Positions 42,798 to 50,714 of a DNA stretch of 64,000 nt are shown here, piece by piece. The position numbers were made by a program, and so were the translations under genes. The DNA is taken from contig CAVRGW010000005.1 of the NCBI GenBank assembly GCA_963720885.1, forward strand, positions 372,001-436,000, in the 5' to 3' direction. How positions within the stretch are numbered: the first letter of the stretch is position 1; every line of letters begins with the position of its first letter. The notes beneath the pieces are model-generated. The model was not told where the DNA came from. It did not search any database and saw nothing but the letters and a program-made list of their open reading frames with translations. Source of the DNA: DATLLN01 sp963720885. Its GTDB lineage: Bacteria > Actinomycetota > Thermoleophilia > Gaiellales > JAICJC01.

Positions 42798-43936
42798 GCC
42801 GCCACCGTCACCGCGTCGCCCGCCAGCCGCCGCGCCAGCCGGTCGGTCTCGAGCACCTGCTCGACCGACTCCACAGGCGCCGTGTCGATCTGCCCGAGCA
42901 CGCGCTCGACCACGTCGGCGATGCCCGGGAAGGGCAGGCCGCCTGCCAGGAACGCCGAGACGGCCACCTCGTTCGCGGCGTTCAGCGCGCAGGGCGCCGT
43001 GCCGCCGGCCTCGCCCGCCGCGCGGGCCAGCGCGAGACAGCGGAAGACACCGGTGTCGGGCGGCTCGAACTCGAGCGTCAGCGATGCCAGGTCGAGCCGC
43101 GGAGCCGGTGTCTCGGCGCGTTCCGGGTACGTCAGCGAGTACGAGATCGGCACCCGCATGTCGGGCAGCCCCAGGTGCGCCAGCAGCGCGCCGTCGCGGA
43201 ACCGCACCATCGCGTGCACGATCGACTGCGGGTGGACGGCGACCTCGATCCGCTCGTACGGCACGCCGAAGAGGAAGTGGGCCTCGATCACCTCGAGTCC
43301 CTTGTTCATCAGCGTGGCCGAGTCGATCGTGATCTTGGCGCCCATCGACCAGGTGGGATGGGCGAGCGCCTGTTCGGGCGTGACGGCGGCCAGGTCGGCT
43401 GCGGAGAGGCCGCGGAACGGGCCGCCCGAGGCGGTGATCACCAGCGACTCGACGGTCTCCGCCGGGGCGCCGCCGAGGCATTGCCAGAGCGCCGAATGCT
43501 CACTGTCGACCGGCAGGATCGCGCGGTTCGCGCGCTCCGCCGCGGCCGTCACCAGCGGCCCGCCGGCGACCAGGCTCTCCTTGTTCGCCAGGGCCAGGTC
43601 GGCGCCGGCCTCGAACGTCGCCAGGGTCGCTGCGAGCCCGGCTGCACCGACGATCGCGTTCAGCACCGTGTCGGCGCCGGCGTCGCGCACCAGCTCCACC
43701 ACGCCGGCCTCGCCCTCCATGACCGCTCCGCCGAAGATCGTGCGGGCGCGGGCCGCGGCGGTCGGGTCGACCAGCGCGATCCGATCCACGCCGTGGGCGT
43801 TCGCCGACGCGACCAGCGCCTCGGCGTTGGAGTGCGCTGCGAGCGCGCAGGCGGACAGCTCGGGGTGGTCGCGCACGATCTCGAGCGCCTGGACGCCGAT
43901 CGAGCCGGTCGCGCCGAGGACGGCGACAGACTTCAC
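42794..43936 (-). CDS. dxr: 1-deoxy-D-xylulose-5-phosphate reductoisomerase
   Basis: 380 residues. SVAVLGATGSIGVQALEIV (NADPH), ALANKESLVAGG, PVDSEHSALWQCLGG and MNKGLEVIEAHFLFG are the family motifs; it is the committed MEP-pathway step and target of fosmidomycin. The GTG at 43936 is chosen: TAGAAT ends 7 nt before it and the product starts MKSVAVLGATGSIG, the usual Dxr N-terminus. An upstream ATG at 43945 would overlap the -10 box. Confidence 0.97.
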   Translation of the reverse strand: MKSVAVLGATGSIGVQALEIVRDHPELSACALAAHSNAEALVASANAHGVDRIALVDPTAAARARTIFGGAVMEGEAGVVELVRDAGADTVLNAIVGAAGLAATLATFEAGADLALANKESLVAGGPLVTAAAERANRAILPVDSEHSALWQCLGGAPAETVESLVITASGGPFRGLSAADLAAVTPEQALAHPTWSMGAKITIDSATLMNKGLEVIEAHFLFGVPYERIEVAVHPQSIVHAMVRFRDGALLAHLGLPDMRVPISYSLTYPERAETPAPRLDLASLTLEFEPPDTGVFRCLALARAAGEAGGTAPCALNAANEVAVSAFLAGGLPFPGIADVVERVLGQIDTAPVESVEQVLETDRLARRLAGDAVTVAA

Positions 43937-43943
43937 CCTCCTC

Positions 43944-43949
43944 ATTCTA
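43944..43949 (-). promoter_or_regulatory. -10 element (TAGAAT) of dxr
   Basis: TAGAAT on the minus strand ends 7 nt before GTG 43936. The ATG at 43945 lies inside the hexamer, so it cannot be on the transcript. Confidence 0.7.
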
Positions 43950-43970
43950 CCGGTGGGTATTGACGCGCCC

Positions 43971-44786
43971 TTAGGCCCGGTCGATGGCCAGCGCGACGAA
44001 GTACACGGCCGCGCCGGCGAACAGCAGCGCGTCGATCCGGTCGAGCACGCCGCCGTGGCTGCCCAGCAGGCTGCCGGCGTCCTTCACATCCATGTCGCGC
44101 TTGATGTACGACTCGAACAGGTCGCCGACCGGCGATGCGATGGCGATCGCCGCGGCCAGCATCAACGCCTGCCCGGCGGTCACCGGGTCGCTCGACGGCT
44201 GGTCGTAGAGCACGAAGAAGCCCACCGCGGTGCCGAACAGCAGGCCGAACAGCAGGCCCTCCACCGTCTTGTTCGGCGAGATGGCCGGCGCCAGCTTGCG
44301 GCGGCCGAACATGCGCCCGCCGAAGTACGCGAAGATGTCCGACGCCCAGACGGCGCCGACCACGGCGAACAGCAGCTGGCGCCCCCAGTCGTCGGGCCCG
44401 GGCGCGTCGCGTACGGCGATCAGGAACCCCAGCCCGAGGCCGATCCACGCCACGCCGAACAGCGTCACCGCCAGCTGCACGGTCGCCGTCTGACGGACAT
44501 CCGCCACGGCCGACAGCCAGAAGGCGACGACCAGCGTGCCGAACAGCGCGGCCAGGCCCCACGCCAGACCGCCCTGGTGGACGGCGATGATCACGGCGCC
44601 GACGCCGGCGAACCCGGCGATCGTCAGCGGGCGCAGCTCGCGGGTCATCGCGCAGTACTCGTGGGTGGCGACCAGGCCGCCTGCCAGCGCCAGCGCGGCC
44701 AGCAGCCAGCCGCCCTGGTACACGGCGAACAGCGCGACCGCTCCCAGGGGGACGGCGATCGCGACGCGCGATCCCAGGCCGCTCAC
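43971..44786 (-). CDS. cdsA: Phosphatidate cytidylyltransferase
   Basis: 271 residues, about 7-8 membrane helices. The C-terminal signature ASPVGDLFESYIKRDMDVKD then GVLDRIDALLFAG is the CDP-diglyceride synthase pattern, preceded by SPNKTVEGLLFG. It makes CDP-diacylglycerol for phospholipid synthesis. The GTG start at 44786 overlaps the uppS stop as GTGA; 34 nt separate its end from the dxr start. Confidence 0.93.
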   Translation of the reverse strand: MSGLGSRVAIAVPLGAVALFAVYQGGWLLAALALAGGLVATHEYCAMTRELRPLTIAGFAGVGAVIIAVHQGGLAWGLAALFGTLVVAFWLSAVADVRQTATVQLAVTLFGVAWIGLGLGFLIAVRDAPGPDDWGRQLLFAVVGAVWASDIFAYFGGRMFGRRKLAPAISPNKTVEGLLFGLLFGTAVGFFVLYDQPSSDPVTAGQALMLAAAIAIASPVGDLFESYIKRDMDVKDAGSLLGSHGGVLDRIDALLFAGAAVYFVALAIDRA

Positions 44787-45553
44787 CGGCGGCCGTACCG
44801 CCGCCTGCGGGCGCCGTAGGCGGCCAGCGCCTCCCGCAGGTCGTCCTCGCCGAAGTCCGGCCACAGCGTCGGCGTGAAATGCAGCTCGGAATACGCCGAC
44901 TGCCACAGCAGGAAGTTCGAGATCCGCAGCTCCCCGCTGGTGCGGATCACGAGGTCCGGGTCGGGCATCCCGGGAGCGTACAGATGGGCACGGAAGGCGC
45001 TCTCGTCCACGGTCTCCGGGTCGGCGCCCTCGCGGAGCAGGGCGCGGGTCGCCTCGACCACCTCGTCACGGCCGCCGTAGTCGAACGCCACCCACAGCGT
45101 CAGCCGGCCGTTGGCCGCGGTGCGCTCCTCCATGTCGGCCATCAGCTCGAGCAGGTCGGCGGGGCAGCGGTCGCGACGGCCGACGAAGCGCACCTGGACG
45201 CCCTGGCGGTGCAGGTCGGGGAACTGCTCCCTGATCGTGTCGGCGAACAGCGCCATCAGGTCGGTGACCTCCTGCTCGGAGCGCCCCCAGTTCTCGGTCG
45301 AGAAGGCGTACACGGCCAGGCTGCGCACGCCCAGCCCGGGGGCGGCCTCGACGGTGCGGCGCAGCGCGGCGGTGCCCGCCCGGTGCCCGGCCAGCGTGGG
45401 CAGTCCGCGGCGGCGAGCCCAGCGGCCGTTGCCGTCCATGATCACGGCGACCGCAGTGGCGGTGTCGGGCAGCTGGGGCTCGACGTCCGTGACGCGACGA
45501 AGGCGGAACAGGCGCGCGATCCGCTCGGCGCGCTGACGGAGACGGGGGGACAT
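44783..45553 (-). CDS. uppS: Isoprenyl (undecaprenyl/decaprenyl) diphosphate synthase, cis-type
   Basis: 256 residues. VAVIMDGNGRWARRRGLPTLAGHRAG is the cis-prenyltransferase motif (catalytic Asp ~44); FSTENWGR and PDLVIRTSGELRISNFLLWQSAYSELHF complete the active site. It makes the C50/C55 lipid carrier for wall synthesis. ATG 45553 is taken; a TTG 15 nt earlier is possible. It heads the uppS-cdsA pair and is divergent from the small membrane protein at 45650. Confidence 0.95.
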   Translation of the reverse strand: MSPRLRQRAERIARLFRLRRVTDVEPQLPDTATAVAVIMDGNGRWARRRGLPTLAGHRAGTAALRRTVEAAPGLGVRSLAVYAFSTENWGRSEQEVTDLMALFADTIREQFPDLHRQGVQVRFVGRRDRCPADLLELMADMEERTAANGRLTLWVAFDYGGRDEVVEATRALLREGADPETVDESAFRAHLYAPGMPDPDLVIRTSGELRISNFLLWQSAYSELHFTPTLWPDFGEDDLREALAAYGARRRRYGRR

Positions 45554-45588
45554 CTCGGAGGTATTCAAGATGATTCGCGTTGGCCGGG

Positions 45589-45616
45589 TTGCACATGGCC
45601 GAGACCGGTGTAGAAC
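45589..45616 (+). promoter_or_regulatory. Candidate promoter with -35 and -10 (TTGCAC-16-TAGAAC)
   Basis: TTGCAC (45589-45594) and TAGAAC (45611-45616) are spaced 16 nt. It precedes the gene at 45650 by a leader that contains AAGGAG, so unlike most promoters here this one gives a leadered mRNA. Confidence 0.5.
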
Positions 45617-45649
45617 GGAATCGGGTCTGATCGACGAAGGAGTTGGGTC

Positions 45650-46138
45650 ATGCGAGGTGTTGGAGTGCTCGTGGGCGTCGCCGTGAGCGGGGTCGCCGGG
45701 GCGTGGATCACGAAGCTGGTGGTCGGCTCGGTGACGGCGCCGTTGTTCTTCTTCGACGCCGAGAAGGCGCCGACGCTGACGCCGCACTGGAAGCTGGTGC
45801 TGGTCGGCGGCGGGCTGCTCGAGGCGCTGGTCGCCGCGCTGCTGCTGGCGGTGCTGTTGCCGTCGTTGTCCGGATACCGGATCGACGTCGGCCCGGCGTT
45901 CGCCGCGATGCTGATCGGCAACATGGTCGCCGGGCTCGCGCTGCTGATCATCGGCGAGGCGCGCATCCACGCGTCCGCTGCGTACCTGCCGACGCTCGCC
46001 CTGGACACGCTCGCCTGCGCCCTGCTGGGCATCGGCGTCAGCTCGGTGCTGGTGCTGGCCGGCGTCCGCGGCCGCCGAGTCCCCGCCGGTGCGTACCCGG
46101 CCGGCTCGTTCGGCGAGCTGCGCCGCACGGCGCGCTAG
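45650..46138 (+). CDS. Four-helix membrane protein, unknown function
   Basis: 162 residues with four hydrophobic segments (about 4-26, 48-70, 82-102, 116-139) and a basic tail. The opening MRGVGVLVGVAVSGVAGAW and a short polar loop FFFDAEKAPTLTPHW are the only landmarks. No family recognised. AAGGAG about 9 nt before the ATG and a -35/-10 promoter support it. It is followed by a T-rich terminator hairpin. Confidence 0.7.
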   Translation: MRGVGVLVGVAVSGVAGAWITKLVVGSVTAPLFFFDAEKAPTLTPHWKLVLVGGGLLEALVAALLLAVLLPSLSGYRIDVGPAFAAMLIGNMVAGLALLIIGEARIHASAAYLPTLALDTLACALLGIGVSSVLVLAGVRGRRVPAGAYPAGSFGELRRTAR

Positions 46139-46148
46139 GAACGCTGGT

Positions 46149-46181
46149 GTGAAAGAACGGGGTCTGACCCCGTTTTTTCAC
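46149..46181 (+). terminator. Palindrome-based terminator hairpin with T6
   Basis: GTGAAAGAACGGGGTC (46149-46164) pairs with GACCCCGTTTTTTCAC (46166-46181) over 16 positions with a single G-U, around the GGGGTC core. TTTTTT at 46173-46178 follows the GC-rich stem. It ends the 45650 gene and can also act toward the frr operon. Confidence 0.75.
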
Positions 46182-46188
46182 GTGCCGC

Positions 46189-46217
46189 GCAACAAAGGGG
46201 TCTGACCCCGTTGTTGC
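46189..46217. repeat. Second REP-like palindrome with its own matching arms
   Basis: GCAACAAAGGGGTC (46189-46202) pairs with GACCCCGTTGTTGC (46204-46217) with one mismatch. The core is the same as at 662 and 813, but the arms differ and are complementary to each other. It ends 1 nt before the frr stop. Confidence 0.7.
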
Positions 46218-46218
46218 G

Positions 46219-46776
46219 TCAGACCTCCATGATCTCGGCCTCTTTGGCCTTCAGCGCCTCGTCGATCTTCGAGACGTGCTCGTCCGTGACCTTCTGCAGC
46301 CGGTCCTCGGCGCGGTGGACGTCGTCGGCGCCGGTCTCGCCGTTCTTCTCGGCGTCCTTCAGGTGATGCAGCGCATCGCGGCGGACGTTGCGGGCGGAGA
46401 CGCGCCCCTCCTCCGCCAGGTGGCGCACCTGCTTGACCAGTTCCTTGCGCCGCTCCTCCGTCAGCTGGGGGATGGGCAGCCGGATCAGCGACCCGTCGTT
46501 CGCCGGGGTCAGCCCCAGGTCGGACTCCAGGATCGCCTTCTCGATGTCCTTGATCGTCGACTTGTCGAACGGCGTGATGGTCAGTAGCCGAGGCTCCGGC
46601 ACACCGATCGTGGCGAGCTGATTGATCGGCATCTTCGTGCCGTACGTGGCCACCTGGATGCGGTCGAGCAGCCCGGCCGATGCCCGGCCGGTGCGGATGG
46701 TCGTGAACTCGTGTCTCGTGTTCTCGACCGTCTTGTCCATCCGGCGGGAGGCATCCGCCAGCACGTCGTCGATCAT
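46219..46776 (-). CDS. frr: Ribosome recycling factor
   Basis: 185 residues. ASRRMDKTVENTRHEFTTIRTGRAS is the RRF N-terminal helix; ITPFDKSTIKDIEKAILESDLG, RRKELVKQVRHLAEEGRVSARN and the long C-terminal helix complete the fold. It splits the post-termination ribosome with EF-G. ATG 46776 shares its A with the pyrH stop (TGATG). It is the last gene of the rpsB-tsf-pyrH-frr operon, followed by the palindromes. Confidence 0.97.
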   Translation of the reverse strand: MIDDVLADASRRMDKTVENTRHEFTTIRTGRASAGLLDRIQVATYGTKMPINQLATIGVPEPRLLTITPFDKSTIKDIEKAILESDLGLTPANDGSLIRLPIPQLTEERRKELVKQVRHLAEEGRVSARNVRRDALHHLKDAEKNGETGADDVHRAEDRLQKVTDEHVSKIDEALKAKEAEIMEV

Positions 46777-47525
46777 CAAGTCACCTGCGCTTCCAGATCG
46801 CTGGTCGCGGCGGCGACGATCGTTCCCAGCCGCTCGCCGCGCGCCAGCCGGGCGATGTTCCCGGCGTCGTCGAGATTAAACACGTAGATGGGCAGCCTGT
46901 TGTCCATGCACAACGACAGCGCCGTCGTGTCCATCACCTTCAGCCCGCGCTCGATCGCCTCGATATGCGTGATCGCAGGGATCAGCTGCGCGTCGGGCTT
47001 CTGGCGGGGATCGGCGTCAAGAACGCCCTCCACCCCGTTCTTGCCCATCAGGATCGCCTCGGCGCCGATCTCCAGCGCACGCAGGGCGGCCGCCGTGTCC
47101 GTCGTGAAGAACGGGTTGCCGGTGCCCGCCGCGAAGATCACGACGCGGCCCTTCTCCAGATGCCGGATCGCCCGCCGCCGGATGTACGGCTCGGCGACCT
47201 CGGATACGTCGATCGCCGACATCACCCGGGTGTGCGCCCCCAGCTTCTCCAGCGAGTCCTGGATGGTCAGCGCGTTCAGCAGCGTCGCCAGCATGCCGGC
47301 GTAGTCGGCCGTCGCGCGGTCCATCCCGCGGGCCGCCTCCTGGGTGCCGCGCAGCACGTTGCCGCCGCCGATCACGATGGCGACCTCGACGCCCATCGAC
47401 CGCACCTCGTCGATCGCGGCGGAGATGGCGGCGATGCGGTCCGGGTCCTGCCCATACGGGCGATCCCCCATCATCGCCTCGCCCGACAGCTTGAGCAGCA
47501 GCCGACGGAAGGCCGGGGCGCTCAC
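46776..47525 (-). CDS. pyrH: Uridylate kinase
   Basis: 249 residues, amino-acid-kinase fold. LLLKLSGEAMMGDRPYGQD, VIGGGNVLRGTQ, VMSAIDVSEVAEPY, FAAGTGNPFFTTDTAAALRA and ILMGKNGVEGVLDADP are PyrH motifs. It phosphorylates UMP; in bacteria it is hexameric and regulated by GTP/UTP. The GTG start at 47525 overlaps the tsf stop as GTGA. Confidence 0.97.
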   Translation of the reverse strand: MSAPAFRRLLLKLSGEAMMGDRPYGQDPDRIAAISAAIDEVRSMGVEVAIVIGGGNVLRGTQEAARGMDRATADYAGMLATLLNALTIQDSLEKLGAHTRVMSAIDVSEVAEPYIRRRAIRHLEKGRVVIFAAGTGNPFFTTDTAAALRALEIGAEAILMGKNGVEGVLDADPRQKPDAQLIPAITHIEAIERGLKVMDTTALSLCMDNRLPIYVFNLDDAGNIARLARGERLGTIVAAATSDLEAQVT

Positions 47526-48142
47526 TCCTCGCCCACCTCGAACCGCGCGAAGCGCTTGATCTCGATGTTCTCGCCGATCGTGCCGGACAGCTCGGCGCGG
47601 ATCGTCTCGATCGTCTTGCCATCGTCCTCGGGCCGGATCGACGGCTGGTTCAACAGCACGACCTCGGACAGGGACTTCTTCCACATGCCCTCGGCGATCT
47701 TGTCCAGCATATTCTCCGGCTTGCCCTCCGCCGCGGCCTTGCCGCGGAAGATCTCGAGCTCGGACGCCTTGAAGTCCTCGGGGATCTCGTCCTCCGAGAC
47801 GAACCGCAGCGTCCGGCCGGCCGCCACCTGCATGGCCACCTTCCGGGCGAACTCCTGGAAGCTGTCGTTGCGGGCCACGAAGTCGGTCTCCGATCCGACC
47901 TCGACCATCGCACCGATCCGGCCGCCGGAGTGCACGTAGGTCGCCACGGCGCCCTCGCCCGTCCCCCGCCCGGCGCGCTTGCCGGCCGAGGCGATGCCCT
48001 TCTCGCGCAGCAGCTTGACCGCCGCGTCGAAATTGCCCTCCGCCTCCTCGAGGGCTCGCTTGCAATCCATCATGCCGGCCTGGGTCGCCTCGCGAAGTGC
48101 CTTCACCTCGGAGGCCGCCGGCGTGTACGCCACGTCACTCAC
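47522..48142 (-). CDS. tsf: Elongation factor Ts
   Basis: 206 residues. VKALREATQAGMMDCKRALEEA is the EF-Ts N-terminal UBA signature; VEVGSETDFVARND is the TDF motif contacting EF-Tu; the C-terminal module is present. It exchanges GDP on EF-Tu. The GTG start at 48142 overlaps the rpsB end by 8 nt. Confidence 0.97.
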   Translation of the reverse strand: MSDVAYTPAASEVKALREATQAGMMDCKRALEEAEGNFDAAVKLLREKGIASAGKRAGRGTGEGAVATYVHSGGRIGAMVEVGSETDFVARNDSFQEFARKVAMQVAAGRTLRFVSEDEIPEDFKASELEIFRGKAAAEGKPENMLDKIAEGMWKKSLSEVVLLNQPSIRPEDDGKTIETIRAELSGTIGENIEIKRFARFEVGEE

Positions 48143-49037
48143 TCGTCTTGTCCTCGCTGCTCGTCTGGTCGTCGCCGGCGGCGGCCACCGCGGCCGGCTC
48201 GGGCTCCTGCGCCTGCTCCGCCTCCGGGGCGGCGGCTGGTGTCTCGCCCTCCGCAGGAGCTGCCGGTGCCTCTCCCTCGGCGGGGGCGGCGGGCGTCTCG
48301 CCGTCGGCGGGCGCCTCCGCGTCGGCGGCCGGCTCGAAGTCCGACACCTTCACGTTCTTGGCCTGGCCCAGCGCGACCGCGTCGGCCAGGACGCGGATGA
48401 TCAGCCCCGTCGAGCGGATTGCGTCATCGTTGCCCGGGATGACGAAGTCGGCATCGTCCGGGTCGCAGTTGGTGTCCACCAGGCCGACGACGGGGATCCC
48501 CAGCCGCCGCGCCTCGCGCACAGCCAGCGCTTCCTTCTTCATGTCGATCACGATCACGGCATCGGGCAGCCGCTTGGTGTCCGCCATCCCGCCGAGGTTG
48601 GTCTCGAGCTTCTCCAGCTCGGAGAGCGTCGCCTGCCGCTCCTTGGGCGGCAGCAGCTCGAGCTGGCCCTCGGTCTTCTGGCGGCGCAGCTCGTGCAGGC
48701 TGGCGATTCGCTCCTGGATCGTCCGGTAGTTGGTCAGCAGTCCGCCCAGCCACCGGTGGTTGACGTACGGCATGCCGACGCGACTGGCCTGCTCCTCGAC
48801 CGCGTCCTGCGACTGCTTCTTGGTGCCGACGAACAGCACCGTGCCGCCCCGCTCCGAGATGTTGCGAACGTAGTCGTGGGCGGTCTGCAGGAGCTCGATC
48901 GACTGCTGCAGGTCGATGATGTAGATGCCGCCGCGCTCGCCGAAGATGTACCTGCGCATCTTCGGGTTCCAGCGCCGCGTCTGGTGGCCGAAGTGCACCC
49001 CGGCCTCGAGCAGCTCACGCATCGTGACTGCGGACAT
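48135..49037 (-). CDS. rpsB: Ribosomal protein S2 with a long acidic Ala/Pro/Glu tail
   Basis: 300 residues. MRELLEAGVHFGHQTRRWNPKM, IYIIDLQQSIELLQ, VNHRWLGGLLTN and PDAVIVIDMKKEALAVREA are S2 motifs. After residue ~235 there is a ~65-residue tail with repeated APAEGE units (APAEGEAPAAPAEGETPAA). AAGGAGG at 49046-49052 with 8 nt spacing decides ATG 49037. The ~130-nt leader has a TACACT -10 and a stem. Confidence 0.97.
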   Translation of the reverse strand: MSAVTMRELLEAGVHFGHQTRRWNPKMRRYIFGERGGIYIIDLQQSIELLQTAHDYVRNISERGGTVLFVGTKKQSQDAVEEQASRVGMPYVNHRWLGGLLTNYRTIQERIASLHELRRQKTEGQLELLPPKERQATLSELEKLETNLGGMADTKRLPDAVIVIDMKKEALAVREARRLGIPVVGLVDTNCDPDDADFVIPGNDDAIRSTGLIIRVLADAVALGQAKNVKVSDFEPAADAEAPADGETPAAPAEGEAPAAPAEGETPAAAPEAEQAQEPEPAAVAAAGDDQTSSEDKTSE

Positions 49038-49079
49038 GTGCATGTCCTCCTTGCTGTCGGTTCGATTGTCTTCGCCCGG

Positions 49080-49119
49080 GGCGGTGGCCGGAACCCCTGC
49101 TGCTCGCATGGGCACCGCC
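49080..49119 (-). promoter_or_regulatory. Leader stem of rpsB
   Basis: GGCGGTG (49080-49086) pairs with CACCGCC (49113-49119) in the 5' leader between -10 TACACT (49167-49172) and the start of rpsB. S2 autoregulation through its leader is known in other bacteria; here it is inference from position. Confidence 0.35.
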
Positions 49120-49166
49120 GGCCGCCGGGTGTCCCCCGGGGTCGCGGATGGGTAGAGAACGTGCGG

Positions 49167-49172
49167 AGTGTA
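49167..49172 (-). promoter_or_regulatory. -10 element (TACACT) of the rpsB operon
   Basis: TACACT on the minus strand lies 129 nt before ATG 49037, giving a long leader; the gene then uses a strong Shine-Dalgarno. Confidence 0.55.
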
Positions 49173-49182
49173 GCGGAGAGGG

Positions 49183-50073
49183 CTATCCCCGGGCGCGTTG
49201 CAGAGCGCCGGAGAGGTCATCGGGCAGGGGCGAGGAGAGCATGAGCGGCTCGTCCGTCCAGGGGTGCGCCAGGCTCAGCGCCGACGCGTGCAGGAACTGC
49301 CGCTCCAGCCCCAGCTCGGGCCCGTGGCCGTAGATCGGATCGCCCGCCACCGGCAGCCCGATTGCCTCCAGGTGCACCCGGATCTGGTGCGTTCGCCCGG
49401 TCTCGAGGCGCACCTCGAGCAGCGCGTGCCGCTCCAGCAGCTCGGCCACTTCGAAGTGCGTGACCGCGTCGCGCGGGTGGTCGGTGTCCAGCGAGATCCG
49501 CGTCGGATGGCGCCGGTCGCGTCCGATCGGCGCCTCGATCGCGCCGCGCCACGAGCGCGGCCGGCCGCGGACGAGCGCCGTGTAGGTGCGCTCGATCCGC
49601 CGGCGGCGCAGCATGCCCTGCAGCTTGCCCAGCGTCCGGTCGTCGCGGGCGACGACCAGCAGGCCGGACGTGTCCCGGTCGAGCCGGTGGACGATGCCCG
49701 GTCGCGTCTTCTCCCCTCCCCCGACCCGTCCCAGCAGCGCGTGGACGAGCGTCGGCCCGGTCGTGCCAGGAGCCGGGTGGACGACCAGCCCGGCGGGCTT
49801 GTCGACGATCATCAGGTGCTCGTCCTCCCACACCACGTCGATGTCGATCGCGGCGGGCTCGAGGTCGATCTCCGACGGCGCAGGCTCCGGGAAGGCGACA
49901 ACCGATCCGGCGGCCAGCCGGTGCGACTTGGGCCGCGCCACGCCGTCCACCAGCACGCCGCCGCCGTCGATCAGCCGCTCGGCGCGGGCCCGGGTTCCGA
50001 CCTCCTCGCGGGCGGCCAGGAACCGGTCGAGCCGGACGCCGGCCGCGTCCGCGCCGACGGAGGTCTCGGGCAT
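49183..50073 (-). CDS. rluD: Pseudouridine synthase, RluD/RluA family
   Basis: 296 residues. S4-like N-terminal domain (VRLDRFLAAREEVGTRARAERLI), then the catalytic domain with GIVHRLDRDTSGLLVVA (catalytic Asp in HRLDRDTSG) and RLETGRTHQIRVHLEAIG. It makes pseudouridines in 23S rRNA. ATG 50073 shares a base with the lspA stop (TGATG), so the two are coupled. Final gene of the division-cluster transcript. Confidence 0.93.
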   Translation of the reverse strand: MPETSVGADAAGVRLDRFLAAREEVGTRARAERLIDGGGVLVDGVARPKSHRLAAGSVVAFPEPAPSEIDLEPAAIDIDVVWEDEHLMIVDKPAGLVVHPAPGTTGPTLVHALLGRVGGGEKTRPGIVHRLDRDTSGLLVVARDDRTLGKLQGMLRRRRIERTYTALVRGRPRSWRGAIEAPIGRDRRHPTRISLDTDHPRDAVTHFEVAELLERHALLEVRLETGRTHQIRVHLEAIGLPVAGDPIYGHGPELGLERQFLHASALSLAHPWTDEPLMLSSPLPDDLSGALQRARG

Positions 50074-50624
50074 CACGCTTCGTTCAGCGACGCCGGCTCG
50101 GCGCGGCCCGGATGGTGCTCGAGTCGGGCGACCCCGATCAGCAGCAGCACGACCCCGGTGACGATGAAGCTGTCCGCCAGGTTGAACGTCGGCCAGTGGC
50201 TGAGGTGGATGAAGTCGGTGACGTAGCCCTGCCGGAGCCGGTCGGCCAGGTTCGAGACGCTGCCGCCGATGATCAGCCCCAGCGCGACCGGGAACAGCAC
50301 GTGCCGCGCGCCGGAGCGGGCGAAGTGCAGCAGCATCCACGCGACCGCGACCGCCGTCGCCACCGATACCAGCTCCAGCCGGTCGGGGAAGACGCCGAAC
50401 GCGATCCCGGTGTTGCGGACGTGGCGGACGTCCAGGAACGGCAGCACCTGGTGCACCTCGTCCATCCCCACCCGGTCGGTCACCAGCCGCTTCGTCACCT
50501 GGTCGGCGACGATCGCCACCACGGCGACGCTGAGCATCCCCACCCACTGCAGGGAGCCGGCACGCTCGGGAGGCGGATCGGGGTCGGGAAGCCGCTCGAC
50601 CGGGTCGGGCAGGCGCTCGATCAC
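50073..50624 (-). CDS. lspA: Signal peptidase II (lipoprotein signal peptidase)
   Basis: 183 residues. Four membrane helices; the catalytic Asp pair is in SNLADRL and FNLADSFI, plus VRNTGIAFG. It cleaves prolipoproteins after lipidation. The ~25 N-terminal residues are Pro/Glu-rich before the first helix. GTG start at 50624 overlaps a 19-codon upstream ORF (GTGA). Confidence 0.95.
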   Translation of the reverse strand: MIERLPDPVERLPDPDPPPERAGSLQWVGMLSVAVVAIVADQVTKRLVTDRVGMDEVHQVLPFLDVRHVRNTGIAFGVFPDRLELVSVATAVAVAWMLLHFARSGARHVLFPVALGLIIGGSVSNLADRLRQGYVTDFIHLSHWPTFNLADSFIVTGVVLLLIGVARLEHHPGRAEPASLNEA

Positions 50625-50680
50625 CCGCGCCCCTCCCGGCGAAGCAACCGGTCGTGCGCCTTGCCGAGGTCGACGGTCAT
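50621..50680 (-). CDS. Putative 19-residue leader ORF of lspA
   Basis: ATG at 50680 encodes MTVDLGKAHDRLLRREGRG and ends in the GTGA that opens lspA. TATACT (50690-50695) ends 9 nt before it. It would be the first ORF on a leaderless transcript and couple lspA translation. No homology recognised. Confidence 0.45.
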   Translation of the reverse strand: MTVDLGKAHDRLLRREGRG

Positions 50681-50689
50681 ACCCCGGCC

Positions 50690-50695
50690 AGTATA
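50690..50695 (-). promoter_or_regulatory. -10 element (TATACT) for the lspA-rluD unit
   Basis: TATACT on the minus strand, the best -10 match in the window, lies inside GGCCGGTATACTGGCCGG, itself a near-palindrome (CCGGCCagtataCCGGCC-like). Confidence 0.6.
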
Positions 50696-50714
50696 CCGGC
50701 CGGTGCCACCGCTC

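Noticed and set aside
49050..49075. GGTTCGATT stretch resembling a tRNA T-loop
   Set aside because: No acceptor stem, D-arm or anticodon arm can be folded around it; it lies in the rpsB leader.
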